A DNA stretch of 64,000 nt from contig KN832889.1 of NCBI GenBank assembly GCA_000827325.1, positions 186,001 through 250,000 of the forward strand, given 5' to 3'. The notes below the pieces were generated by a model. It searched no databases and was not told the DNA's origin. It saw only the letters and a program-made list of their open reading frames with translations. Every line of letters starts with the position of its first letter. The stretch's first letter is position 1. Of this stretch, positions 11,982 to 21,738 are shown one piece after another. The translations under genes and the position numbers were made by a program. Source of the DNA: Oidiodendron maius Zn. Its lineage: Eukaryota; Ascomycota; Leotiomycetes; Myxotrichaceae.

Positions 11982-12472
11982 TTCGTAGAACTATTGCTGC
12001 AGAGGTTTTCTTAACTAGTTTTAGATATCGAGTAAGTCTGGTATGACTCTATATACTGCTAGATTTGCAAATCTGACACAATCGAGTGATGTTGAAATAA
12101 CGCGCTATCCCATGATGTCCCCAGAGTGCGAGGGTATGTATAATTGTCGACGTCATTCTTCCATACTTGCTTTTCCCCGACTGCAAGCGGAAACGGAGAA
12201 CAATCCAACTACTCAGCCGCCACCGTAGATGTCTGCGCCTCGCTAGAGGGTACACGCGCCACCTCTTGGCGTTTTTCGCGTGAGATGATTTGCTAGAATC
12301 CCAGCTGAACCCGTGCTTGCGATATTTGGAGTCACATCGGTGAACAGCACGGGGATGGGCGAGTCCACCAACGTCACTCGATTCATCTTCGTACGCACAT
12401 GCTGAAAAGCACACCTTTGAAAACACAAGTTGAGCCCAACCTTATGATATTCCCAGTGATGAGTGTGTTGCA
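11982..12472. promoter_or_regulatory. Shared bidirectional promoter region of the two GTPase genes
   Basis: These 491 bp separate the start codons of two divergently transcribed GTPase paralogues, so both promoters must lie here unless first exons were missed. No specific operator or TATA element stands out. The call rests on gene geometry only. Confidence 0.5.
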
Positions 12473-14183
12473 ATGGAGGGACTTCGCAGAGTCTCTTCTG
12501 CTCCCGAAACCTTCCCCAGGTGGGACTACTGGGAAAATCTCCCCGATAATAGCCAAACAGTGCCTATTTCCTCTGAAAACGAGATGCCTGATACGGACGA
12601 GGCAAGAATCGTAATCGCTGTGATGGGTATCACAGGAGCTGGGAAAAGCTCGCTGATCCGCAATATAACGAGACGAGAGGATATTGTGATTGGGACATCG
12701 CTCCGTTCTGGTAGGGTTGGATCCAGCGCATAACTGCCGGCAGCCTCGAGCTGACTATCTCATAGAAACGAAGAAAACAATAGCTTATGATTTCGAGCAT
12801 TGTGGAACGAACTACACCCTTGTCGACACTCCAGGATTCAACGACACCGACAAATCTGACGAAAGTGTCTTGCAAGACGTCGTCTCATGGCTTTCAAGTC
12901 AGTACAAAGAGAAACGCTTGCTTTCGGGGATCATATATCTTCACCCGATAACACAGCCAAGAATACAAGGCTCCACGATGAGACAGATAAAGGTCTTCAA
13001 GGCTCTATGCGGTCCATCTTTCTATGGCAACGTCATTCTTGGCACCACATTTTGGGGCAAAATTGATGATGCGGTGGCCAAAGCCCGGGAAGAGGAGCTT
13101 TTCTCGACCCCGGGCTTTCTAGGTGAGATGCGGGAGTTTATCGCGCGAACGGCTCGGGTTACACAAGACAGGCAATGCTGTCTGGAACTTATCGAAGCTT
13201 TCGCAAACAAGGAGAGGGTGCCAATGATGATTCAAAAGGATATGGACAAAATCGATGCATCGCTTGCAACATCCGACGCTGGAAAATTGCTATTTGCAGA
13301 TGAAGAGTCCGTGAGACTAGAATATGAGCAAAAGCTTAAAGAAGAGCGAGATGCTATGAGAAGAATGGAAGAGAAAAATGAAGAAGCGGTGCGTCAAAAA
13401 GAAGCACAAAGAAAACGAGAAGTTGACGAAAGACTGAGGAGAGACAGGGAGGAGAGGGAACGTATTCAGGAACAGAGGAACAGAGAGGAGCAGGAGCGTA
13501 AAGAACGGATCTGGAAGGCCGAATCAAAAACGCGGCAGATGCGAGAGGAAGCAGACAGAATGAAGGTTCAGAAAATTGAGAGAGACGAGGAAGCAAAGCG
13601 CAGAGCCGAAAAACTTGAGAAAGAGACCGAGAAAAAAAAAGAGGCGGAGCGCAAACAGAAAGAGAAAGAGCAAGAGCAAAAGCGCCTAATGCTTATAACC
13701 CGTTCTCGAATGAGTTTGCACCCGAGAGGCGGGAACGGTATAGTAAGTTGGTACATTGCCATTTTGATCGGTATCTTACATGACGAATAGTTTGATAATT
13801 ACAAGCGATGCTTGCAGCCTGAACACAACGGCAATGGCCCCTGGGTCAAATATGGGTCTTGGAGTAGGTCCGAGCCTGAGATATCACCGTAACTTCGGCT
13901 AACTGCAGGTGAAGAGTGTAACCAAGAGAATTGCAAAACAATCGTGTGCGAAGCATGTTTTAATAGAGGTGGCAAAATTGCCCACAGGGCGGTCTGCAGA
14001 TTTCAGAACCTGCCTTTCTACCTCACAGCTTCCAATACTAGCAGTACCACTCGTACAAGTAGTACTCCTAGGACTTTCGGAACTCTCACAACATCTACTA
14101 CGCGGGTCACTCCATGGAGTATTACGGATTTTACTACTTCCGGTTCACCCCAGAGAACTCCGAGAAAGTTTGGAGCCTCCTAG
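12473..14183 (+). CDS. P-loop GTPase with coiled coil and Cys-rich tail
   Basis: Four exons, 12,473-12,710, 12,766-13,742, 13,791-13,863 and 13,909-14,183, add up to 520 codons plus stop with all phases consistent. Donors are GTAGGG, GTAAGT and GTAGGT; branch sites read CTGACT, CATGAC and CTAACT. The GTPase domain has P-loop GITGAGKSS, G3 motif LVDTPGFNDTD and GTTFWG at the G4 position, matching the neighbour in order and spacing. From about residue 290 a highly charged Glu/Arg/Lys coiled coil follows. The last two exons add a small Cys/His segment (RCLQPEHNGNG ... EECNQENCKTIVCEACF ... H..AVC) that looks like a zinc-binding module, then a Ser/Thr-rich tail. The divergent paralogue instead ends in a hydrophobic segment. 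The function is unknown. A membrane-remodelling or immunity-like GTPase is an inference from the architecture. Confidence 0.78.
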
Positions 14184-14681
14184 ATATCTACTGCGCCAAG
14201 GGTAAACCCAAGGAGTAATGGAACTATGAAATCATCCGATCCGCCTCGAATCACCCCATTGATGGGGCCTCGGGTGACTGCAAAAGCTTCGGGCAGCCTC
14301 AAAAGTTCCCCTTCCCTAAAAAAATCCATACATCTCAAATAGATTGTTTGTACACTACGAGAAGTGACCATCTTATTTCTTGTTCGCAGTCTCACTGCCT
14401 TCGTAGGTCTTTTCTTCAACCACAGATTCCAAAAGATAGAGCACCAGATCGTCTCCATGGGATCAGTCACGGGATCTTCCGGCATAGAATCATTTGGGTA
14501 GTTCCTTAAGATTGAAGCAATGCAGGTCGAATGATGGGATCATCTCCAGCAACCTGTCAGGGCTACTTCCACCGGATGAATTAATATAGTTTGGAAGAAG
14601 CTCATCAAAAGACAAGTTGCCGTCCGATACTGCGCTCAATGTCTTCCCACGAGACAAGAATTTTGGCCGCCCCAAGATCAT
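14180..14681 (-). pseudogene. Uncharacterised gene remnant in two frames
   Basis: Two consecutive minus-strand frames (14,681-14,490 and 14,485-14,180) read as one protein if the frame changes by one base near 14,485-14,505. The joined region has ordinary amino-acid composition (for example DPMETIWCSIFWNLW and KKRPTKAVRLRTRNKMV). No GT-AG pair of normal size bridges them, so a frameshift is likelier than an intron. No family is recognised. The stop overlaps the 3' end of the convergent GTPase gene by a few bases. This may simply be a broken small gene, or chance. Confidence 0.3.
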
Positions 14682-14699
14682 ACCAGTACCAGAGTATCC

Positions 14700-15754
14700 T
14701 TTAATCTATAGTCTGCCTTCGGACCTCGGACTTATAAATATAATCTCACAGCCCAAGAATATTTTGGCATTAAGCGTTACTACTTAGCGGTTTTAACACT
14801 TACTAGTTTCAGACACTAGAAAGCGTATATTCAGCGAGGAAGTGAGAAAGAGATTTCCTTAGCAAGAACTACAAGTTTCGCGAGCCCGGTGCATTGGTGT
14901 TTAATAGATGCAAGCGCTCTTGTGAAATAATCTAAACAGTCGGCAACCGATATAGATCAGGATAGCTGACCTATGTGGGGTCTATTTGGGGACTTTTCTT
15001 GCTTGCGTTAATCACTGGCCTGGTGCTGAAGTTGGCTAAATTTTCTCTCACAAGGTTGACTCAAGGTGTCAGATCTGGTCACTCAATGGGAGCTCACATT
15101 TGCTCCCGTGCCTATTCTTAGCCGTCGCCAAAAATGCCTCGGATATTGAATTGATGATGTTCGGTAAGTTGTGAGGCTGAATAAATCAATCCTGTGCTAC
15201 TAGGAGGGGATGCAGCTCGGCTTCGAGAGGAACCCTTGTAAGGCTGATTGAAGAGCGAGAACGAATACCATTAAGATATATTATTGAGTCTAAAGAAGTG
15301 GCTGTGCTCTAGATTAATAGGAATTGGCAAGAGATATATTCGTACCTATTACGCAACTAATTAGCTAGTATACAAGTGACAGGGTATAGAATACAAAGGC
15401 AGGAAATAGACTGCACTAGGTATAAAATTAGGCATAAAACTAGATAGCTACAAAGGATGAAATGCTCTTTGTAGCCGCTAATTTTGCCATTTGGTCAATT
15501 TCATAAGCTTTACTACGGGATCACCAGGGATATTTGCTTCGCTTACGAATTAGACAGTACCAACCACAATATAGAAGAAGGTACGAATTTCGAGGCCTAG
15601 GTCTGCATTGAATAAACTAAAAAAAATAAAATAAACAGAGAATATCTGGCCTAGGTCGTATTTTATAATACAAAGCAGGAATGTCCGTACTTGTGATGTA
15701 CGGCACCCCTGTTTGACCAAGCCCATATTTATCAACTCTCATTAGGCTGAAGGA
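14700..15754. other. Intergenic DNA
   Basis: Moderately AT-rich DNA with no supported gene. A 61-codon minus frame at 15,550-15,735 has no motif. Confidence 0.4.
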
Positions 15755-17284
15755 CTAATTCCAGGGCGAGAAGTGTTCCAATCCTGCTGCTTTAGGAACA
15801 GAAGCCTGTCTTACAAGCAGCCGCGCTTGCTTATGGGCAGGAGCAAAATACCGGTCGACATTCATTCGTGGCACGGATGCACGGAGCATGGTGTGCACAG
15901 CATCGAGCTCAGGGGTTAATGCGTGACCATGATGATCGCATCCCTCAATCGCGGCCAGCAATTCGGAGGCTAAAATGTTGTCGAGTGTATCCACCATCGC
16001 GAGGACCCGCCTGGCCCCATGGGTTGCCATCGATACAAAGTCCTCCAGATTTGCAACCGTCGGAACATTATCCACAGAAGCTGGATGAGCCCGTTGTCGA
16101 TTTTCCGCAACCATGGCGGCCGCAGCAATTTGAGCACTCATGAACCCAGAATTTAACCCTGGCTCACTCGTCAGGAAAGGTGGTAATCCTGACATTGAGG
16201 GATCCGTCATCAAGGCGAGTCGTCTTTCGGAGAGCGAGCCGATTTCACATATGACTATCGCAAGTATATCCGCCGCAAAAGCGACTGGTTCTGCATGGAA
16301 ATTTCCTCCGGAAAGCACTTCCAGGGTATCGGCGAAAACTAGAGGATTGTCCGTAACTGCGTCTGCTTCTCGTGTAAGGAGCTCTGCAGCTTGTGACAGG
16401 AGGTCCCGGCAGGCGCCGAGGACCTGGGGCTGACAGCGAATAGAATAAGGATCCTGTCGACGCCCCGTCTCGAAAGAGTGTGCTCGAAATCCGCTACCGG
16501 TGATAAGTTTCTTGAAGGTGGCTGCCACCTCGATTTGACCCTTTTGTCGACGAAGCGCATGAATACGGCTATCAAACGCCTCCTCTAAGCCAAGGACAGC
16601 TTCAGTGGTGACTGCTCCGACCACGATGGCCGTTGTGAGGGACCGATTTGCTTCGAATAGACCTGCTAAGGCGAGGGCGGTAGATATCTGTGTTCCATTA
16701 AGGAGCGCCAATCCTTCTTTCGCCTCCAGTTGAAGCGGTGTAAGCCCAAACTTCTTGTGAACGGATTCAGCGGGGACAATTCTGCCTTGAAATTCGACTT
16801 CTCCAACACCGAGGAGAGCGGCACTCATGTGAGCTAGAGGAGCAAGATCACCAGAGGCACCCACAGAACCCTTCTCCGGTATTACAGGATAGATTTCATG
16901 CTCCAGGAAAAGCTGCAGCCTCTCCACTATCTCTAATCTAACACCTGAAAACCCTTTCGCGAACGACGCGATCTTCAAGGCGATCGCCAGCCTGACAACA
17001 TTTGTTGGCAATGGCTCACCAGCCCCAACAGTATGCGATAGGACGAGATTTTCCTGCAGTCTACAGAGGTCCTCTGATTGTACAGATTGGTTGGAAAGCT
17101 TGCCGAAACCGGTGTTGATACCATAGACCGGCTTGCCATCAGCGATAATAGCCTCTATGGCATGGCGGGAGGATTTGATGGATTCTATGGCAAGGCTGGA
17201 CAACTGGACGGCGACTGGTGTCGAGTAGCATTCAGCCCAAACACTAAGATCGCTCATATCAATATCTATGATTATTTGCTTCAT
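15755..17284 (-). CDS. hutH: Histidine ammonia-lyase, bacterial type
   Basis: A single intronless frame of 509 aa, the usual length of bacterial HAL and much shorter than the ~700-aa fungal phenylalanine ammonia-lyases. HAL deaminates histidine to urocanate. The Ala143-Ser144-Gly145 triad in GSVGASGDLAPL should cyclise to the MIO electrophile. Residues corresponding to known HAL active-site positions, counted here, are Tyr54 (YGINTGFG), His84 (VLSHTVGAG), Asn196 (LLNGTQ), Gln277/Tyr280/Arg283 (QDPYSIRCQPQV), Phe329 (SGGNFH) and Glu414. The segment usually written NQEDHVSM is NLEDFVSM here: Gln413 is Leu and His416 is Phe, which may alter substrate handling. No other hut gene is nearby. Absence of introns and bacterial-type length suggest horizontal acquisition, but this needs a phylogeny. 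Confidence 0.93.
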   Translation of the reverse strand: MKQIIIDIDMSDLSVWAECYSTPVAVQLSSLAIESIKSSRHAIEAIIADGKPVYGINTGFGKLSNQSVQSEDLCRLQENLVLSHTVGAGEPLPTNVVRLAIALKIASFAKGFSGVRLEIVERLQLFLEHEIYPVIPEKGSVGASGDLAPLAHMSAALLGVGEVEFQGRIVPAESVHKKFGLTPLQLEAKEGLALLNGTQISTALALAGLFEANRSLTTAIVVGAVTTEAVLGLEEAFDSRIHALRRQKGQIEVAATFKKLITGSGFRAHSFETGRRQDPYSIRCQPQVLGACRDLLSQAAELLTREADAVTDNPLVFADTLEVLSGGNFHAEPVAFAADILAIVICEIGSLSERRLALMTDPSMSGLPPFLTSEPGLNSGFMSAQIAAAAMVAENRQRAHPASVDNVPTVANLEDFVSMATHGARRVLAMVDTLDNILASELLAAIEGCDHHGHALTPELDAVHTMLRASVPRMNVDRYFAPAHKQARLLVRQASVPKAAGLEHFSPWN

Positions 17285-18479
17285 CTTGCACTCGGAGAAG
17301 AAGCGGGAAGAGAGTAATGTGCGATGATAAAGTTAGGAAGACGCTCGTGTTGAGCCTGAATTGTTGTAGGTTAAAGGTCGGTGGGTGTCACGAAGCAAGA
17401 GAAGTGAGCTCGATGGGCTTCTTATTTCTGTGACTTATGCCTCCTGGGGATGACCCATGAGAATCTCTGACGAAAAATTTGGCGTTAGTACTCTCGGGTA
17501 TGGTTGGCTACGACAGGTATTTGTCTGTTGGAGGAGACCCCGTTGTGGGAAACGTGCCTGGGGATTCTGGAACTAAATTGTTGCGGTATCCCGGAAGCTA
17601 GTCCAGTTTCGGTGCTGAGTAACCAACTCAAATGATGATACTTGAACTCTGAATACTAATATTATAGACTGTGTGAAGGAGTACATGTTAAGGATGCTGA
17701 AACCACTTGATTTGAGTTATTTGAGACTGTATTTGGAATTCTAGTCCTGTCACGAAGTATAAAGGTAGTGGTTGAACCCACCCTTAGAAAAGACAGAGCA
17801 TCATTACCTGAAAATACGAGCCTATCACGTGCACCTACACTAAGCTCCACTCGACGCAACATAAATAGACTGACCTTCCATAGGCAAGCGCGCTCGGACC
17901 ATCGGGAACTTTCAAATATTACATGGGAAGGTTGCATACAGCCGAGATCTCAACAGGCCTGCTGCCCGTCGCACCACGGGTGGTGGGGAATGAACGTCCT
18001 ACATAGCGATCATTTATGATGACGACGGCTACTATGATCCAGAAACGGAAAGGAGTTCGTGTATTATTACGTACCGCTTGACAGGCCAGGATAAGGATAC
18101 GATCCCACCCCTGCCTTATTTGCAGGGTGGGCTGACAACCTTCATTGCTTAGTTAGAAGGAATAAGAAAGCAGATAGAAAGCTAGTTACGCCTACTTTTA
18201 GTGCCAAGTTTTACTATTAAGTAGAGGCTTTCTATGTAATCAAATATTTATATATAATATCCCAGACTACTAGACCTATTAAAAGTAAGTAGACTTCAAA
18301 TATCTTTATAATAGGTAGAACTTAGCAAGAGGGCTTTCATGCCAGCATGTGAGCCTAGACCCAGGTTTGTTATCACTCACCTAATTAAGAATGTAACTAT
18401 ATGCGGTACATGCCCCTGATGTCCTTATAACTGTTCGCGCCGACCAACGAGAACTCATGAACTCGACGATATTTTTAAC
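17285..18479. other. Intergenic DNA upstream of the ammonia-lyase
   Basis: No supported gene. It contains the promoter side of the ammonia-lyase. An imperfect hairpin near 18,096-18,127 (CCCACCCCTGC against GCAGGGTGGG) is followed by TA-rich DNA to about 18,300. Confidence 0.4.
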
Positions 18480-18800
18480 CTAATATCCCAGAGCTGTATC
18501 CTGGAACCACAGACTCCAGAAAGGGTTGACACGCCAAATACCATTTTGTCCCGCTAAGTCTATAGCTTTCTGTAACTGGTTTGCGTTAGGTGACCTGGGG
18601 TCAGACACCTTCATAGTCTGCACGAGGAAGCAGAGCATATCCAATCTCCCATGCTCTGCTGCCGCTTCCAGCGGGCTTCTTCCGTTCACAATTGAAGATG
18701 GTGCGTCAAGTGGAGCTTTCCTTGCCAAGAGAAGCTTGACGATGGGAATACTGCCACTCTTCGCGGCATATTGCAGCGTAGTGGCGCCATTATTTATACT
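18480..18800 (-). pseudogene. 3' fragment of an ankyrin-repeat gene
   Basis: The minus strand is open from about 18,800 to a stop at 18,480. It encodes roughly two and a half ankyrin repeats: GATTLQYAAKSGSIPIVKLL, then GRSPLEAAAEHGRLDMLCFL, followed by the short C-terminal extension seen in many fungal ankyrin proteins. Coding stops abruptly at about 18,800 against a TA-rich block, so the 5' part of the gene has been lost or cut off by inserted repeat DNA. It is a host gene fragment and probably not functional. Confidence 0.65.
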
Positions 18801-19235
18801 CTAAAATACTCTCTCTTTCTCCCTTAACTTGAAATCCTTTAGTCAATATAGAGAGTTTATGTTCAATTCTACTATTGCTATAACAATTTAAAGAATATCC
18901 CTATATAAATAAGATCGTGGTACTTAATTTTATATATAAATACAGTATAAATATAAGAACTACGATTACTAGAATACCTTACTATAATACCCTAAAATCG
19001 CTACTCTAATACCTGAAAGTCGGTTCTAGTAATTAATGAAAATCTGAGGCTGGTTTTTGTAAGTCAGCTATATATAGGGCTGTATCTAATAAAAAGCTGT
19101 AATAAGAAATATAGTATATTTATAGCTGAAATTTCTAGGGTTAAAATTAATACCCGCTTTATTTATATTAATAACTAAAGAGTTTAAGCTATATACTAAG
19201 ATTCTAGGACTAATTTAGGTTAATTCAACTAAGGG
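18801..19235. other. TA-rich block, likely RIP-affected repeat
   Basis: Very TA-rich with no reading frame. It begins exactly where the ankyrin gene is cut off and ends just before the stop of the next gene. Short internally similar pieces (TACTATAATACCCTAAAATC and GCTACTCTAATACCTGAAAG, near 18,980-19,020) suggest a degraded repeat. The family cannot be named. Confidence 0.45.
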
Positions 19236-20102
19236 TTACGCGGTTGCTATCTCTGGAGGACGGCAGTAGAGTACACCCCAGTCGTTAGCCCCCTGAAATA
19301 AGGCATAGAAGTCAGGCATAATATCCGCATATTGCACCCTCATCCAGCCGACGTCCTCCTGGGTCATACCCTCGATAGGCTCATGCAGTATATACATATG
19401 AATACCTTCGCCTCGTCCAAGGTGCCATGACTTATCGATCAGTTTGACCCAGCCCTTCATCGTCGTATCATTTGCTGGCGGTGCTGGTGCGTCGTGCACA
19501 ACCGAGTTTAAAGCCTCTAAGTCTACCTGTATAGCGTAATGGTAGCGCGGAGATCGACCAATACAGGCACCGTCTTGATGCTGTTGCTCTGCCGGGTAGG
19601 CTGTCAACGACCATTGTTGGAAATGCCGGCGAATGGTATCTGTACTCGCTCTATCGAAAGCCGACTGATCCTCAAGCACGGTAAGTGCAAATTTCTCTAG
19701 AATGTCCCTACCATTATAGAAATCAAACGCGCTCTCCATCTGGAAGCGCAGGCGCCGGAGAAATTCAGCCCAGTCGGCATCGCTATTATAGGTGGTCCGA
19801 TAAATCACAAACCCCCAGCTTTTGTGGTGATCCCGCTGTAGCTGCCGCTCTATCTTATCTGCAGCGTTATTCTCCCAGCTCATGTTAGGGTTGCGTGCCG
19901 ATACATTTGGCGACGACCTAATACGACGATGAATCTCTTCCAGCCAAGCAGGCGCAGGCTGTGGCCCACTGCCTTGCGTGGCGTCGTGAGGATGGTTGTG
20001 AGATGGGTCCATTGGAAGAGTCGATGTTGATGTTGCGGTTACTGGTTGAGGTGCTCGCGAGAGTTGATTTAAATACGGACGGGAGCTTGTAGAGTGGGTC
20101 AT
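19236..20102 (-). CDS. Uncharacterised fungal family protein (288 aa)
   Basis: An intact single-exon frame. The first ~55 residues are Ser/Thr/Pro/His-rich and probably disordered. The rest looks globular, with WGFVIYRTTYNSDADWAEFL, FQMESAFDFY and the C-terminal WMRVQYADIMPDFYALF. Proteins with this WGFVIYRT..Y..D..W..F opening are, from memory, a lineage-expanded family in filamentous ascomycetes with no known role. No signal peptide, membrane segment or catalytic motif is visible. It sits between TA-rich DNA and a LysM gene. Confidence 0.7.
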   Translation of the reverse strand: MTHSTSSRPYLNQLSRAPQPVTATSTSTLPMDPSHNHPHDATQGSGPQPAPAWLEEIHRRIRSSPNVSARNPNMSWENNAADKIERQLQRDHHKSWGFVIYRTTYNSDADWAEFLRRLRFQMESAFDFYNGRDILEKFALTVLEDQSAFDRASTDTIRRHFQQWSLTAYPAEQQHQDGACIGRSPRYHYAIQVDLEALNSVVHDAPAPPANDTTMKGWVKLIDKSWHLGRGEGIHMYILHEPIEGMTQEDVGWMRVQYADIMPDFYALFQGANDWGVLYCRPPEIATA

Positions 20103-20656
20103 GTGATACTATCTCAGCCGAACATTTCAGAACATATACAGTATTGCTAATCGTCCGCTCGCTTCTTCACTTACGGCGGGCCTTTCCTGGCCGTTCCCTC
20201 GAGTCCAGTTTCTCCGATTTTGTGGTGTTGATAGCTGGTGCGTCACTCGCTTATCAAGTACGTCGACTTACTTGTAGGTAACTGGCAAGGTTGTAGAGGA
20301 CGTTGATCTACTGCTGTGTACTCCCGCTACAGTCGTAATGATTAGGAAGAAGTTAAATCCAATCTGTAGACTCTAGAACGGTGATGAGGCGAGGCGGGTA
20401 ATTGAGTGACCTGTTGCTACGTATTTTTTTATCCCCCTCCTAGTTTCAAGAATCAGGTCGTACCTCAAAGATATAACACTAAGACTCTATATGCAGAACT
20501 AATACTCCTCGTGATTGCAAGAGTCATACTTCATCATACAACTCTACTGGCTGAAATTTGACAACTTGCAAATATCTACTGATGGGAACACGCAATACAC
20601 GTCCAAGCTCACAGCTCTGCATACCACATGTGCTCTCATCTGTTGTCCTTTGCATA
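20103..20656. other. Intergenic DNA
   Basis: No supported gene. It lies between the start of the uncharacterised gene and the 3' end of the LysM gene. Confidence 0.4.
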
Positions 20657-21435
20657 TTATGACGAAACGCCCACACATATCCCATAGCCAGGCCACAAGC
20701 TCTGGTAGTTTGAGCCTATAGCCGGGTTCCACTGATATAGCTGTGCGAAGGTAACATTGAATTGCGTCTCAATGCCAGCACACGAGTCGCCGGATGCCAC
20801 TGTGTAATACTGATCACAGTTTGATGCGAGACCAGACTGAGTCGGGGCTGGTAGGCTGATTGTTGTTGTGCCAGAGCTGGCGGGACCTTGGACGCAGTAT
20901 GCATCACCAATCACCAGATCCTCACAGTTACTTCCGACTATTGCACATGTCAGCTCCTAATTCCAGCATTACCGGGTGGTGGCGGCCAAAACATACTTAT
21001 TGGATTCCAGCCAAAGAACTGGAAGAAGGTAATTACATATGCCGTTTCAATGCTGGAGCATGTATCACCAGACTGTACTGTGTAGTACGCCTGACAGCCT
21101 GCTATTTCGCCGCTTAGTATCGGGCCCATAGAAGTAGAAGTGGTTGTCGTGGGAGGGCTAGTTATGGTAGGGGTCGAGATCGTCCCCGAAGGCGACGAAG
21201 TAGGAGTGCCTAAGGAAGAAGTAGAAGTGCCTACGGGCGTTGATGCATTTACGCCAACGCAGATGGCCCGTGTGTCGCTGGAATTGAGATTTGCATAGAG
21301 GTTTGTGTCGCAGTCTGAGCTAAGCCATGTGTTCCAGGTTGTCAGTTGGTCCACTGTGAGGGAGTAATCGCTCTCTATATCTTCACAGTCGTTGCTGCAA
21401 ATAATGTGGGTTCGTTCGGCAATACCCCCGTACAA
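20657..21435 (-). CDS. Fungal LysM protein (effector-like), 5' end uncertain
   Basis: Two exons, 21,435-20,997 and 20,937-20,657, are joined by a 59-nt intron (GTATGT donor, GCTGACAT branch, TAG) that keeps frame. Three LysM-like units are visible: a first one lacking its start (CEDIESDYSLTVDQLTTWN); a second, CQAYYTVQSGDTCSSIE..., split by the intron after WNPI; and a third, CDQYYTVASGDSCAGIE, ending in YGICVGVSS. A Ser/Thr/Pro linker separates units one and two. Cys-rich fungal LysM proteins bind chitin outside the cell. A signal peptide was not found. The frame opens upstream without a convincing first exon, so the 5' end is missing or decayed. Confidence 0.7.
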
Positions 21436-21738
21436 ACCAGGGGCGATTCTCGTGATACCTAGATCAGAACCCTAATGATATGTGAGCCTTGCTATTGAGG
21501 CATTTTCGCCGATACGCGGCACGTATTCCTGATGGGACACAGCACTCCACTGCACTGCATTCTGCTCGCCGCTGGTGCCTTGGCGGAGAATGATACGAAG
21601 CTACTCAACAGCAACTCATTCCATTTAGATTACTGGGCCAAACTTTTAAGGTAAAATCTTAGATAGAAGCGAATTATAAAGCATGCCAGCGTCTAACACG
21701 AATGATGTCGTAGTACCTACGGTTGAATGGGTGATGAA
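21436..21738. other. Intergenic DNA or missing 5' exon of the LysM gene
   Basis: This interval should hold the 5' end of the LysM gene and the 3' UTR of the TPR-CHAT gene. No initiation codon followed by a signal peptide was seen in frame. Confidence 0.3.

Noticed and set aside
13354-13762. Minus-strand frames opposite the second GTPase
   Set aside because: Antisense shadows of its charged coiled coil.
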